DNA of 64,000 bases from Pectobacterium aquaticum. GTDB taxonomy: Bacteria; Pseudomonadota; Gammaproteobacteria; Enterobacterales; Enterobacteriaceae. The stretch is taken from positions 930,001 to 994,000 of the forward strand of contig NZ_CP086253.1 in the NCBI RefSeq assembly GCF_003382565.3. The letters are read 5' to 3'. Numbering within the stretch: the stretch's first letter is position 1; every line of letters begins with the position of its first letter. Under the pieces are notes generated by a model. That model worked only from the letters and a program-made list of their open reading frames with translations, was not told where the DNA came from and ran no database searches. The translations under genes and the position numbers were made by a program. This document shows, one piece after another, positions 7,640-17,054 of this stretch.

Positions 7640-10495
7640 ATGTCGATACTTCCTTTGCCCGCTTTACCTGTGCTTCTGACGGAACACTCTCAGCGTGCTC
7701 TGTCACGTTTGCGGGAAGCTGCACCTGATGAACCGATAACCGACAGTGACTCTGCTGTTCTGGCATTGAGCGATTTTGTCAGCGATGCGCTTGCGCTGCA
7801 TCCTGACTGGTGGCAAGGGATTCATCAGCAACCGCCGCAGCCCGAAGAGTGGCAGCACTACGCCGACTGGTTGAGCAATGCATTGGCCGATGTGAACGAT
7901 GAAAATGCGTTGATGGCGGCATTGCGACGGTTTCGCCGACATATGTTGACACGAATTGCGTGGTCACAGGCGCTGCAAACCAGTACGACAGAACACACGC
8001 TACGTCAGCTTAGTGAACTGGCTGAGGTAATGATTGTGGCGGCCAGAAGCTGGCTATATCAGGCCTGTTGTCGCGAGTGGGGCACACCTTGCAATGCACA
8101 GGGTGTGGCTCAGCCTCTGCTGATTCTTGGTATGGGAAAATTGGGTGGGGGAGAACTTAACTTCTCTTCGGATATCGATCTGATTTTTGTCTATCCCGAA
8201 AATGGTCATACGCAAGGCGGGCGGCGCGAGCTGGATAACGCGCAGTTCTTCACGCGTCTGGGGCAGCGGCTCATTAAGGTTCTGGATCAGCCGACCGTCG
8301 ATGGTTTTGTTTACCGTGTGGATATGCGGCTACGTCCCTTTGGTGACAGCGGCCCGCTGGTGCTTAGCTTTGCGGCGATGGAAGATTATTATCAAGAACA
8401 AGGCCGCGATTGGGAACGCTATGCAATGGTCAAAGCGCGCCTGATGGGGGGAATGGACGATGCTTACAGTCAGGAACTGCGCAGTACGTTGAAGCCTTTT
8501 GTCTTCCGTCGCTATATCGATTTCAGTGTGATCCAGTCGCTGCGGAATATGAAAGGCATGATTGCCCGCGAAGTGCGTCGCCGAGATCTGCGCAATAACA
8601 TCAAGCTGGGTGCGGGCGGCATTCGTGAAATCGAATTTATCACGCAGGTTTTCCAACTGATTCGTGGCGGGCGTGAACCGGGATTACAAGGGCGTTCGCT
8701 GCTCCCTACGCTCCAGCATGTAGGCGCGCTGGGATTATTAACGCCGCAGCAGGTGCTTGACCTCAGTACCTCTTACCTGTTTCTGCGTCGTTTAGAGAAC
8801 CTGTTGCAGGCCATTGCCGATGAGCAGACGCAAACCTTGCCGGGTGATGAGCTGAATCAGCAGCGGCTGGCATGGGGAATGGGTTTCGACAACTGGGACA
8901 CGCTGCAATCCATGCTGGAACAGCATATGCAGGCGGTGCGCCACGTATTTGATGACCTGATTGGCGATGATGCGCCGGACAATAATGATATCCCCGAACA
9001 TGGCAGCTATAGCAGTCTATGGCAGGACACGCTGGACGACGGCGAACTGGCTCCGCTGACGCCGCATCTCTCGGAAAGCGTGCGCGAAAAGCTGATGCGG
9101 ACGATTGTGGAATTCCGTCACGATGTAGCGAAACGCACCATAGGGCCGCGTGGGCGAGACGTGCTGGATCAGCTCATGCCGTGTTTGCTGGCGGAAGTCT
9201 GCGCTCGTCAGGAAGCGGATACGGTGCTGTCTCGTCTGACGCCGCTGCTGCTGGGGATCGTCACACGAACCACCTATCTCGAACTGCTGCTGGAGTCTCG
9301 TGCTGCGCTCGGCCAACTGATTCGCCTGTGTGCGGCGTCGCCGATGGTTGCCAGCCAACTGGCACGCTATCCCTTGCTGCTGGATGAATTGCTCGATGCG
9401 TCAACGCTGTATCAGCCGACGGCACCGGGTGCGTACGCCGATGAGCTACGTCAGTATTTGATGCGCGTCCCTGAGGATGACGAAGAACAGCAGTTAGAAG
9501 CGGTTCGCCAGTTCAAGCAGTCGCAGCAGTTGCGTATCGCCGCAGGAGATATCGGTGGCGTACTGCCAGTGATGAAAGTGAGCGATCACTTAACGTATTT
9601 GGCGGAAGCGATTATCGCGGCAGTGGTTCAGCAGGCGTGGGGGCTGATGGTGGCACGCTATGGTCAGCCGTCGCATTTGCAGCATCGTGAAGGTCGTGGG
9701 TTTGCCGTGATTGCCTATGGCAAACTCGGCGGCTGGGAGCTGGGATACCGCTCCGATCTGGATTTGGTGTTCTTGCTGGACTGTCCATCGGACGTGATGA
9801 CGGATGGCGAACGCAGTATTGATGGCCGCCAGTTTTACCTACGCCTTGCACAGCGGGTGATGCATCTGTTTAGCACTCGGACGTCATCAGGCATTTTGTA
9901 TGAAGTGGATGCCCGCCTGCGGCCATCGGGCGCGGCGGGTATGTTGGTGAGTACGGTAGAAGCGTTTGATGAGTATCAGCGCAATGAGGCATGGACGTGG
10001 GAGCATCAGGCGCTGGTGCGCGCGCGTATGGTGTACGGCGAAAGCGGCGTGCAGCAGACATTTGAGTCTATTCGCCGCAGTATTCTGTGCGCAGAGCGTG
10101 ACGCGGAGACGCTGCGAACCGAAGTGCGAGAAATGCGGGAAAAAATGCGCCAGCATCTGGCGAACAAAGATAAAGCACTCTTTGACATCAAAACGGATGC
10201 AGGCGGCATTACGGATATCGAATTCATTGCCCAGTATCTGATGCTGCGTTACGCCGCTCAGGAACCGCGTTTGACCCGTTGGTCAGACAATGTGCGTATT
10301 CTGGAGCTGATGGCGCAATATGGCGTGATGGAAGAGAGCGAAGCCAATGCGCTCAAGCTGGCCTATGTCACTATGCGCAATGAACTGCACCATCTGGCCT
10401 TGCAGGAACTGTCCGGTCGGGTCAGCAAGGATCGGTTTGTCGCGGAGCGGGAGCAGGTTCTGGCGAGTTGGAATAAGTGGTTAGTGGGAGCGTAA
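7640..10495 (+). CDS. glnE: Bifunctional glutamine synthetase adenylyltransferase/deadenylase
   Basis: A 951-residue enzyme that attaches AMP to, and removes AMP from, Tyr of glutamine synthetase under the control of PII (GlnB). Two nucleotidyltransferase domains are seen. The N-terminal one has GKLGGGELNFSSDIDL (D178, D180), the deadenylating site. The C-terminal one has GKLGGWELGYRSDLDL near residue 700, the adenylylating site. Both are followed by a GlnD-like helical region with the repeated pattern GGIREIEFI / GGITDIEFI. Length equals E. coli GlnE (946 aa). The gene sits between ygiF and hldE as in E. coli. Confidence 0.97.
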   Translation: MSILPLPALPVLLTEHSQRALSRLREAAPDEPITDSDSAVLALSDFVSDALALHPDWWQGIHQQPPQPEEWQHYADWLSNALADVNDENALMAALRRFRRHMLTRIAWSQALQTSTTEHTLRQLSELAEVMIVAARSWLYQACCREWGTPCNAQGVAQPLLILGMGKLGGGELNFSSDIDLIFVYPENGHTQGGRRELDNAQFFTRLGQRLIKVLDQPTVDGFVYRVDMRLRPFGDSGPLVLSFAAMEDYYQEQGRDWERYAMVKARLMGGMDDAYSQELRSTLKPFVFRRYIDFSVIQSLRNMKGMIAREVRRRDLRNNIKLGAGGIREIEFITQVFQLIRGGREPGLQGRSLLPTLQHVGALGLLTPQQVLDLSTSYLFLRRLENLLQAIADEQTQTLPGDELNQQRLAWGMGFDNWDTLQSMLEQHMQAVRHVFDDLIGDDAPDNNDIPEHGSYSSLWQDTLDDGELAPLTPHLSESVREKLMRTIVEFRHDVAKRTIGPRGRDVLDQLMPCLLAEVCARQEADTVLSRLTPLLLGIVTRTTYLELLLESRAALGQLIRLCAASPMVASQLARYPLLLDELLDASTLYQPTAPGAYADELRQYLMRVPEDDEEQQLEAVRQFKQSQQLRIAAGDIGGVLPVMKVSDHLTYLAEAIIAAVVQQAWGLMVARYGQPSHLQHREGRGFAVIAYGKLGGWELGYRSDLDLVFLLDCPSDVMTDGERSIDGRQFYLRLAQRVMHLFSTRTSSGILYEVDARLRPSGAAGMLVSTVEAFDEYQRNEAWTWEHQALVRARMVYGESGVQQTFESIRRSILCAERDAETLRTEVREMREKMRQHLANKDKALFDIKTDAGGITDIEFIAQYLMLRYAAQEPRLTRWSDNVRILELMAQYGVMEESEANALKLAYVTMRNELHHLALQELSGRVSKDRFVAEREQVLASWNKWLVGA

Positions 10496-10521
10496 GTTCT
10501 TCCTATCTATATGGTCAAATG

Positions 10522-10548
10522 TGCCGTGCGGTTTAGAGCAGCACGGCA
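10522..10548 (+). terminator. Hairpin downstream of glnE
   Basis: Perfect 8-bp stem TGCCGTGC (10522-10529) with GCACGGCA (10541-10548) in the 120-bp gap before hldE. It lacks a T run, so it may be a weak or Rho-assisted stop or an RNA-processing site. A possible extended -10 (TGTATGAT, 10555-10562) for hldE follows immediately, without a convincing -35. Confidence 0.45.
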
Positions 10549-10615
10549 GTGGCGTGTATGATACGTGCCTATGATATTATTACGCGCATTATGCGAAATA
10601 AGCCTGGAGTAGAGG

Positions 10616-12052
10616 ATGAAAGTGACGCTGCCTGATTTCCGTCAAGCGGGTGTGTTAGTGGTGGGTGATGTCATGCTGGATCGTTACTGGTATGGGCCGA
10701 CCAGCCGAATTTCACCAGAGGCACCGGTGCCTGTGGTCAAGGTTGATACGATCGAAGAGCGCCCAGGCGGCGCAGCGAACGTCGCCATGAACATCGCAGC
10801 ATTGGGCGCGGGATCGCGTCTGGTAGGGTTAACGGGCATTGACGATGCTGCTCGCGCACTGAATGCCAAACTTGGCGAAGTGAATGTGAAGTGTGACTTT
10901 GTCGCTGTTCCTACGCACCCGACGATCACCAAGCTGCGCGTGCTGTCGCGCAATCAGCAGTTGATCCGACTGGATTTCGAAGAGGGCTTTGAGGGGATTG
11001 ATCCTCAGCCGATTATCGAACGTATTCAACTGGCGCTGCCAAAAATTGGCGCACTGGTGCTGTCTGACTATGCAAAAGGCGCACTAGCACATGTGCAAAC
11101 CATGATTCAGACGGCAAAAGCGGCTGGCGTTCCGGTGCTGATCGACCCGAAAGGCACGGATTTTGCCCGTTACCGTGGCGCGACGTTGCTGACGCCAAAC
11201 CTGTCTGAGTTTGAAGCGGTCGCAGGGCGTTGCAAAACGGAAGACGAGTTGGTTGAGCGCGGTATGCAGATGGTAGCCGATTACGATCTGTCCGCGTTGC
11301 TGATTACCCGTTCCGAGCAAGGGATGACGCTGCTACAGCTGGGCAAAGCACCGCTGCATTTGCCGACTCAGGCGCAGGAAGTGTACGACGTGACCGGTGC
11401 GGGTGATACCGTCATTGGTGTGTTGGCCGCTGCGCTGGCGGCAGGTAACTCACTGGAAGAAGCCTGTTTTCTGGCGAATGCTGCCGCAGGCGTTGTCGTT
11501 GGCAAGCTGGGTACATCAACGGTCACGCCGATTGAATTGGAAAATGCGATCCGCGGCCGTGCTGAAACCGGATTTGGCGTGATGACAGAAGAACAGCTGA
11601 AACATGTTGTTGAACTGGCGCGTCAGCGTGGCGAAAAGATTGTGATGACTAACGGCTGCTTCGATATTCTGCACGCCGGACACGTGTCTTATCTGGCAAA
11701 TGCCCGCAAACTTGGCGATCGGTTAATCGTTGCAGTAAACAGCGATGCTTCAACCAAGCGTCTGAAGGGGCCGACTCGTCCCGTCAACCCGCTGCCGCAG
11801 CGCATGATCGTGCTGGGTGCACTGGAAGCCGTCGACTGGGTTGTACCGTTTGAAGAAGATACGCCGCAGCGCCTGATTGCCAGCATTCTGCCGGACATTC
11901 TGGTGAAAGGTGGAGACTACCAGCCACATGAAATCGCCGGTAGTGAAGACGTCTGGGCCAACGGCGGTGAAGTGAAAGTCCTGAACTTTGAGGACGGCTG
12001 TTCCACGACGAACATCATCAACACGATTAAAGCCAACACGTCTCAATCTTAA
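10616..12052 (+). CDS. hldE: Bifunctional heptose-7-phosphate kinase / heptose-1-phosphate adenylyltransferase
   Basis: A 478-residue fusion acting twice in ADP-L-glycero-D-manno-heptose synthesis for the LPS inner core. The N-terminal ribokinase/PfkB domain (~1-318) has GGAANVAMN and the DVTGAGDTV motif with the catalytic Asp. The C-terminal cytidylyltransferase-like domain (~345-478) has TNGCFDILHAGHVSYL with the HxGH nucleotide site. Size matches E. coli HldE (477 aa). Good SD GGAGTAGAGG before the ATG. Confidence 0.97.
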   Translation: MKVTLPDFRQAGVLVVGDVMLDRYWYGPTSRISPEAPVPVVKVDTIEERPGGAANVAMNIAALGAGSRLVGLTGIDDAARALNAKLGEVNVKCDFVAVPTHPTITKLRVLSRNQQLIRLDFEEGFEGIDPQPIIERIQLALPKIGALVLSDYAKGALAHVQTMIQTAKAAGVPVLIDPKGTDFARYRGATLLTPNLSEFEAVAGRCKTEDELVERGMQMVADYDLSALLITRSEQGMTLLQLGKAPLHLPTQAQEVYDVTGAGDTVIGVLAAALAAGNSLEEACFLANAAAGVVVGKLGTSTVTPIELENAIRGRAETGFGVMTEEQLKHVVELARQRGEKIVMTNGCFDILHAGHVSYLANARKLGDRLIVAVNSDASTKRLKGPTRPVNPLPQRMIVLGALEAVDWVVPFEEDTPQRLIASILPDILVKGGDYQPHEIAGSEDVWANGGEVKVLNFEDGCSTTNIINTIKANTSQS

Positions 12053-12107
12053 ATGAAATAAAACTAACGGTACTCGCAAGATTTCGGCACCGTTAGGCCG
12101 CAAGCTA

Positions 12108-12144
12108 ATGATTCTCGCTCTAGTAGATCACGAGCGAGAATCAT
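12108..12144. other. 13-bp perfect inverted repeat between hldE and ligA
   Basis: ATGATTCTCGCTC (12108-12120) pairs perfectly with 12132-12144 around an 11-nt loop. There is no T run, so it is not a standard terminator. A second smaller fold (AACGGT/ACCGTT, 12066-12095) precedes it. It may mark the end of hldE mRNA or an operator at this junction of two conserved blocks; the function is unknown. Confidence 0.55.
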
Positions 12145-12188
12145 AACAATCACGACGCCGACAGGGCGACACGTCAGATAAAACAGGT

Positions 12189-14243
12189 ATGAAACCAGTG
12201 AAGAAAGAACCAGCCGAAGTGAATGCGGCCGCACTACGGGTAGCGGAGTTGCGCCGGGTCTTACGCCATCACGAATACAAATATCACGTTGAAGATGCGC
12301 CCGACATTCCTGATATCGAATATGACAAACTCATGCAGGAACTGAAAGCGTTAGAGGCGGATCACCCCGAGCTGGTAACCAGCGACTCACCCACGCAGCG
12401 CGTGGGGGCGGCACCGCTGGCGGCATTTGAGCAGGTACGTCATGAAGTGCCGATGTTATCGCTGGATAACGTATTTGATGAAGAAAGTTACCTAGCTTTC
12501 AGCAAGCGAATTGGCGACAGGCTGAAAAACGGTGACGATCTGACATTCTGCTGCGAACTGAAACTGGATGGTTTAGCCGTCAGCTTGTTGTATGAAGAGG
12601 GCGTTTTGGTACAGGCGGCCACGCGCGGTGATGGCACGACTGGGGAAAATATCACCAGTAACATTCGTACCGTTGCGGCGATTCCACTGCGCCTTGAGGG
12701 TGACAATATTCCGCGTCGTGTTGAAGTGCGCGGCGAAGTGTTTATGAAGCACAGCGGCTTTGAAAAACTGAACGAAGAGGCTCGTCGTACGGGGAGCAAA
12801 GTCTTTGCCAACCCACGTAATGCTGCCGCCGGATCGCTACGCCAGCTTGATCCGCGCATTACGGCTAAGCGTCCACTGACCTTCTTCTGCTATGGCGTAG
12901 GTCTGCTGGAAGGCGGTGAGTTGCCTGCGAGCCACTGGGAGCGGCTGATGCAGTTCAAGGCGTGGGGATTGCCGGTTAGCGACAGAATTAAACTATGCAC
13001 GGGTCCGGCTGAAGTACTCGATTTTTATCGTCAGGTTGAGCAGACCCGCAGTTCGTTAGGTTTTGATATCGACGGCGTCGTTGTCAAAGTTGACTCGCTG
13101 GAGTTGCAGGAGCGGTTAGGGTTCGTTGCCCGTGCGCCTCGCTGGGCTGTTGCCTTTAAATTCCCGGCACAGGAACAGCTGACCTGGGTGCGCGATGTCG
13201 AATTTCAGGTTGGGCGGACAGGCGCGATTACGCCCGTTGCGCGTCTGGAACCCGTCGCCGTAGCTGGGGTCATCGTCAGCAACGCCACGCTGCATAATGC
13301 CGATGAAATTGAACGGCTAGGTTTGCAGATTGGCGATCGCGTGATTGTGCGTCGAGCGGGGGACGTGATCCCGCAGATCGTCGGTATCGTGGAATCTGAA
13401 CGGCCAGAAACGGTGCAGCCGATCGTTTTCCCTACTGCTTGTCCCGTGTGTGGATCTGACGTTGAACGCGTAGAAGGCGAGGCCGTCACGCGCTGTACCG
13501 CTGGCTTGATCTGCGGTGCCCAGCGCAAAGAGGCACTGAAGCATTTTGTTTCTCGTCGCGCGTTGGATGTGGAAGGCATGGGCGATAAGATCATCGATCA
13601 ACTGGTGGAAAAAGAGTACGTCAAGACGCCAGCCGATCTGTTTCGTCTGAGTGCTGGGATCATGACGGGGCTGGATCGTATGGGGCCGAAATCCGCGACG
13701 AATCTGGTCAATGCGCTGGAAAAGGCGAAAAGCACCACGCTGGCGCGTTTCCTCTATGCGTTGGGGATCCGCGACGTTGGCGAATCGACGGCGGCTAATC
13801 TGGCTGCCCATTTTGGTTCGCTGGAAGCCCTTTTTGCTGCTGATGAAGATGCGCTACTGGAGGTGCCGGATGTCGGTAAAGTCGTTGCCGCGCATGTGCG
13901 TCATTTCCTTGAGGAAGAGCACAACCAAACCGTGATCCGCGAATTGACCGATCCCGTGGGCATCAACATTCACTGGCCTGAGGTTCAGGTGGTCAATGCT
14001 GAAGAGATCGACAGCCCATTTGCAGGGAAAACGGTGGTATTGACCGGATCGCTGAGTATTCTGTCCCGCGACGAAGCCAAAGATCGGCTAACGGCGTTAG
14101 GGGCAAAAGTGAGCGGCAGCGTCTCGAAGAAAACCGATATGGTGATTGCTGGTGAAGCCGCAGGTTCTAAACTGGCGAAGGCGCAAGAATTGGGGATCCC
14201 AGTGCTCGATGAGGCGGAAATGATCCGACTATTGGGAGTGTAA
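12189..14243 (+). CDS. ligA: NAD-dependent DNA ligase LigA
   Basis: A 684-residue ligase that seals nicks using NAD+. Domains in order: Ia (HHEYKYHVEDAPDIPD), adenylation with active Lys125 in KLDGLAVSLLY, the OB fold, a four-cysteine zinc finger (CPVCGSDVERVEGEAVTRC...C), helix-hairpin-helix repeats, and a C-terminal BRCT domain (AGKTVVLTGSLS). It is about 13 residues longer than E. coli LigA at the N-terminus. The start is preceded by a modest AACAGGT site. Gene context is unusual: hldE lies upstream instead of zipA, while the downstream DUF3820 gene is the usual ligA partner. Whether this is the only ligase gene cannot be told from the window. Confidence 0.95.
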   Translation: MKPVKKEPAEVNAAALRVAELRRVLRHHEYKYHVEDAPDIPDIEYDKLMQELKALEADHPELVTSDSPTQRVGAAPLAAFEQVRHEVPMLSLDNVFDEESYLAFSKRIGDRLKNGDDLTFCCELKLDGLAVSLLYEEGVLVQAATRGDGTTGENITSNIRTVAAIPLRLEGDNIPRRVEVRGEVFMKHSGFEKLNEEARRTGSKVFANPRNAAAGSLRQLDPRITAKRPLTFFCYGVGLLEGGELPASHWERLMQFKAWGLPVSDRIKLCTGPAEVLDFYRQVEQTRSSLGFDIDGVVVKVDSLELQERLGFVARAPRWAVAFKFPAQEQLTWVRDVEFQVGRTGAITPVARLEPVAVAGVIVSNATLHNADEIERLGLQIGDRVIVRRAGDVIPQIVGIVESERPETVQPIVFPTACPVCGSDVERVEGEAVTRCTAGLICGAQRKEALKHFVSRRALDVEGMGDKIIDQLVEKEYVKTPADLFRLSAGIMTGLDRMGPKSATNLVNALEKAKSTTLARFLYALGIRDVGESTAANLAAHFGSLEALFAADEDALLEVPDVGKVVAAHVRHFLEEEHNQTVIRELTDPVGINIHWPEVQVVNAEEIDSPFAGKTVVLTGSLSILSRDEAKDRLTALGAKVSGSVSKKTDMVIAGEAAGSKLAKAQELGIPVLDEAEMIRLLGV

Positions 14244-14246
14244 GAG

Positions 14247-14468
14247 GTGGAAAAAGAAGACCTGATAGACATTGCCACGATGCAGATGCCGTTTGGTAAA
14301 TACAAAGGGCGAGTGCTGATCGATTTACCGGAAGAGTACCTGCTGTGGTTCTCTCGCAAGGATGAATTTCCTAAAGGTCGCTTAGGGGAATTGATGCAAA
14401 TTACGTTGGCAATCAAGATAGAAGGTTTGCAAGGGTTGGTCACGCCGCTGAAACGGCCCCGTCCCTGA
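14247..14468 (+). CDS. DUF3820 family protein (YpeB-like)
   Basis: A 73-residue cytosolic protein with the DUF3820 core MPFGKYKGRVLIDLPEEYLLWF (residues ~14-35, written here only as a motif range of that family), rich in charged residues and lacking membrane segments. E. coli encodes a close relative, YpeB, directly after ligA. The start is GTG at 14247, 3 bp after the ligA stop, with GGGAG in the ligA end serving as ribosome site, so translation is probably coupled. The function is not known; persistent pairing with ligA suggests a nucleic-acid-related role, which is inference. A terminator follows at 14501-14527. Confidence 0.88.
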   Translation: MEKEDLIDIATMQMPFGKYKGRVLIDLPEEYLLWFSRKDEFPKGRLGELMQITLAIKIEGLQGLVTPLKRPRP

Positions 14469-14500
14469 TTATCCATTTCCTGTCGTAACCCTCGATGAAA

Positions 14501-14527
14501 AAAGGTCGCTTCAGTGAAACGACCTTT
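14501..14527. terminator. Terminator between ligA-DUF3820 and the FlxA-like gene
   Basis: AAAGGTCG-CTTC (14501 on) folds with GAAACGACCTTT ending at 14527. It has one mismatch and flanking A and T residues on both sides, so it can serve both converging units. Confidence 0.75.
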
Positions 14528-14560
14528 CACGTTTACTGGCTACCCCATCCCTGACGTAGA

Positions 14561-14920
14561 TTAGACGTAGATATTAATCTGGTTGTCTGCTGTCGGGCGG
14601 TTAACGCCTTCTTGTTTAGCACTTTGAGTCGACGCAGAGGAAGCAGACTGCTGTTCCGAGCCTTCGCTCTGCAAACGGGCAATTTGCGCCTGTAGCATCT
14701 GGATCTGTGCCTGAATAGTCTGCTGCTGTTGCTGGATCTGCTGACGTTCTTCGTCGCTTTCTGCGCTGGAAGCGGATTCAGCCAGCTTACTGACCTGTTT
14801 GGTTAGCGTCTGGACCTGCTTATTGAGCTGCGCAATCTGTTGCTCAGAAGTGTTGCTACTGCTTTTACTGCTGCTTGCCGTTGTTGTCGATACGCTGATA
14901 CTGCTGATGGTGTTTGACAT
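14561..14920 (-). CDS. FlxA-like coiled-coil protein
   Basis: A 119-residue low-complexity protein: a Ser/Thr-rich head (residues 1-26), a heptad-like coiled coil rich in Gln and Leu (IAQLNKQVQTLTKQVSKL, then QQQQTIQAQIQMLQAQIARL), and a Ser/Gln tail ending DNQINIYV. This matches the FlxA-like family (PF14282 type). E. coli flxA is a flagellar class 3 gene transcribed by sigma-28; its product's function is unknown. Here a GCCGATGC element at 14975-14982 (minus strand) could be a sigma-28 -10, but the -35 is poor. The neighbouring Aer receptor supports a motility connection. SD AGGAGGGAAA precedes the ATG. Confidence 0.75.
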   Translation of the reverse strand: MSNTISSISVSTTTASSSKSSSNTSEQQIAQLNKQVQTLTKQVSKLAESASSAESDEERQQIQQQQQTIQAQIQMLQAQIARLQSEGSEQQSASSASTQSAKQEGVNRPTADNQINIYV

Positions 14921-14974
14921 TTTCCCTCCTGAAAAGATGCCGGTGTACCCTAATGACTTGTGCTACATGCCTTT

Positions 14975-14982
14975 GCATCGGC
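14975..14982 (-). promoter_or_regulatory. Possible sigma-28 (FliA) -10 element for the FlxA-like gene
   Basis: On the minus strand the sequence reads GCCGATGC, 6/8 with the FliA -10 GCCGATAA, 55 bp before the start codon. The matching -35 (TAAA 15 nt upstream) is not convincing, so this is a weak call based on the gene family's known regulation. Confidence 0.25.
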
Positions 14983-15103
14983 AATTTAAGCACTTTCTCG
15001 AAGGTAATATTGTTGGCAATCAAACATGAAACGCTCACTTTTTTGACAGCTCATGTAACAAAATGTATCAGTCAGTAAAGGGAGAAAAAGAAGATAGCGT
15101 CAG

Positions 15104-16639
15104 TTAACTTCCGTACACGTTAATCGCGCTATTCAGCCTTCTGGCTTGAAGGTTTAGCCCTTCAGCCGCTTCTGTGGAGTGCGTAACCATATCGGTGTTG
15201 CGCTGTGTCATTTGTTCTATCTGTGCAATAGAGGTATTGATCAGGCCCAATGCCGAGGTTTGCTCATGCGTTGCGTTGCTGATCTCTTTGATCATAGTGG
15301 AGACCTGCAAGACTTCATCAACAATGTCGCTGATATGCTTGCCCGCGTTCTCGACCATTATGCTGCCCTGTTTCACACTTTCGACGTTGGCGTCGATCAA
15401 CGTTTTAATCTCTTTAGCCGCAGAGGCGGAATGCTGCGCCAGATTGCGAACCTCAGCGGCTACCACCGCAAACCCGCGTCCTTGTACGCCAGCACGAGCG
15501 GCTTCAACGGCCGCATTCAGCGCAAGGATGTTGGTCTGGAAGGCAATACTGTCTATCACGCCAATGATATCAACGATTTTATCGCTGGCGCTGGAGATGG
15601 AATCCATCATACCGATGGTTTCCTTCATGATATTGCCACCTTTAAACGCGGTGCTGCTGGCGGCTTCTGCCAAGGTGGTGGCCTGTGCTGCCGTTTCTGC
15701 ACTCTGCTGCACGGCAACGGTAATTTCTTCAATGGCGGCGGCAGTTTGTTGCAGATTGGCCGATGTCTCTTCCGTGCGGGTATTCAAGTCGACATTGTTT
15801 TCCGCCAGCTTATGGCTGACGTTGGTGATGCCGTTTACCTGTGTACTGACGTCGTCGACAAGCGAATGCAGGTTCAGGCCAAACTGGTTAACAGAGCGTA
15901 GCAGCAAGCCGATTTCGTCGACCCGGTTCAGGTGGACATGCTTTACTTTACGGCCTGATACCACATGCTGAGCCTGCTTCAGTATCATCCTGATTGGCTG
16001 GGCAATTTGCTTTTGCAGAAACTGATCCATGATGACGATGAGTAGTAGCGTCAGTGCCAATAGCCACAGCGGATTTATGCCGTTGAACGCAAGCAGTGCG
16101 GGAATGAGGCCCACCGTTAAGACTGCCAGGCGCAAGCGCCAGCGGACTGATAATTTCTGTAAGAGCGACAGTGGCGAAAAGAGCCCAGTACGAACGACTA
16201 ACCCTTTGTAGAACTTACGGCTGCCCGCCTGTTTTTTCTGCACGGCGCTATACAGCGTTTCGGCATACTTGATTTCTTCAGCGTTAGGCGTGTTACGTAC
16301 TGAGATATAGCCTGCGAGCTGCTCCTGCTGATAAACCGGCGTAACGTTGGCGCGGACCCAGTAGTGGTCACCGTTATTGCGACGATTTTTAACTAATCCA
16401 GTCCAGCTATCGCCTTGTTTCAGCGTAAACCACATGTCGGCATAGGCTTCAACGGGCATGTCGGGATGGCGCACAATATTGTGAGGCTGATTGATGAGCT
16501 GCTCTTCGGAAAAACCACTAACCGTGATGAAGGCAGAGTTGGCATAGGTGATGTGGCTGTGAATATTTGTCGTGGACATCAATATGGTGTCCATGTCTAA
16601 CAGATACTCCTGCTGTGTAACAGGTGTATTTAATCTCAT
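15104..16639 (-). CDS. aer: Aer-type aerotaxis/energy-taxis receptor (PAS-HAMP-MCP)
   Basis: A 511-residue chemoreceptor. An N-terminal PAS domain (~10-120) carries PHNIVRHPDMP and KNRRNNGDHYWVRANVTP, features of FAD-binding Aer. A double-pass hydrophobic hairpin at ~165-205 anchors it with both ends in the cytosol. A HAMP-like region follows, then the MCP signalling domain with the hairpin tip IAFQTNILALNAAVEAARAG and QGRGFAVVAAEVRNLA. Methylation-type helices (EETSANLQQTAAAIEEI) flank it. It senses redox or electron-transport state and signals to CheA/CheW. Length matches E. coli Aer (506 aa). No NWETF-like CheR/CheB tether is seen at the end (INVYGS). Several Aer paralogs are common in soft-rot bacteria, so the exact orthology is uncertain. 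Confidence 0.88.
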   Translation of the reverse strand: MRLNTPVTQQEYLLDMDTILMSTTNIHSHITYANSAFITVSGFSEEQLINQPHNIVRHPDMPVEAYADMWFTLKQGDSWTGLVKNRRNNGDHYWVRANVTPVYQQEQLAGYISVRNTPNAEEIKYAETLYSAVQKKQAGSRKFYKGLVVRTGLFSPLSLLQKLSVRWRLRLAVLTVGLIPALLAFNGINPLWLLALTLLLIVIMDQFLQKQIAQPIRMILKQAQHVVSGRKVKHVHLNRVDEIGLLLRSVNQFGLNLHSLVDDVSTQVNGITNVSHKLAENNVDLNTRTEETSANLQQTAAAIEEITVAVQQSAETAAQATTLAEAASSTAFKGGNIMKETIGMMDSISSASDKIVDIIGVIDSIAFQTNILALNAAVEAARAGVQGRGFAVVAAEVRNLAQHSASAAKEIKTLIDANVESVKQGSIMVENAGKHISDIVDEVLQVSTMIKEISNATHEQTSALGLINTSIAQIEQMTQRNTDMVTHSTEAAEGLNLQARRLNSAINVYGS

Positions 16640-16929
16640 TAGAAACCCCGGCGTACGTATCCCGCTCAGTTTTCATGTTCAGACACGTTGGCCGCTTTTC
16701 TTGCTTCAGACGCTCTGGTTGTTACAGAGGCTGAAACGCCATGTTGCTGCCGAATGGTCCGTCCCGTGAAATCTGTCAGGCATATTGCTGTATAAATATT
16801 CAAGTTATTCAAATAGGTATACTGAAATTTTTTGGGTGACGCGTTCATTTATATAAAATAATGTCAGACATTATTTATAATGATCAGCCTATTGACCCTA
16901 TATTGTGCGTGATGGAGATTTTGTAACTG

Positions 16930-17054
16930 TATCCGTCATACTTCAAGTTGCATGTGCGTTGGCTGCATTCAGTCACCCGAATCACTTACTCAAGTAAGCT
17001 CATCGGGATGCCTGCCCTTGCCGCCTGCCTGAAACTCGAATTATTTAGGATATA
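16930..17054. repeat. Miniature palindromic repeat with TIRs, basic form (125 bp)
   Basis: Starts TATCCGTCATACTTCAAGTT and ends CTCGAATTATTTAGGATATA. The core has the conserved nested fold CCCGA...TCGGG around CTTAC-TCAA-GTAAG; the loop bases differ from the other copies while both stems are kept. It is the same family as 2780-2983 and 20984-21110 but without the hairpin cassette. Confidence 0.85.
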
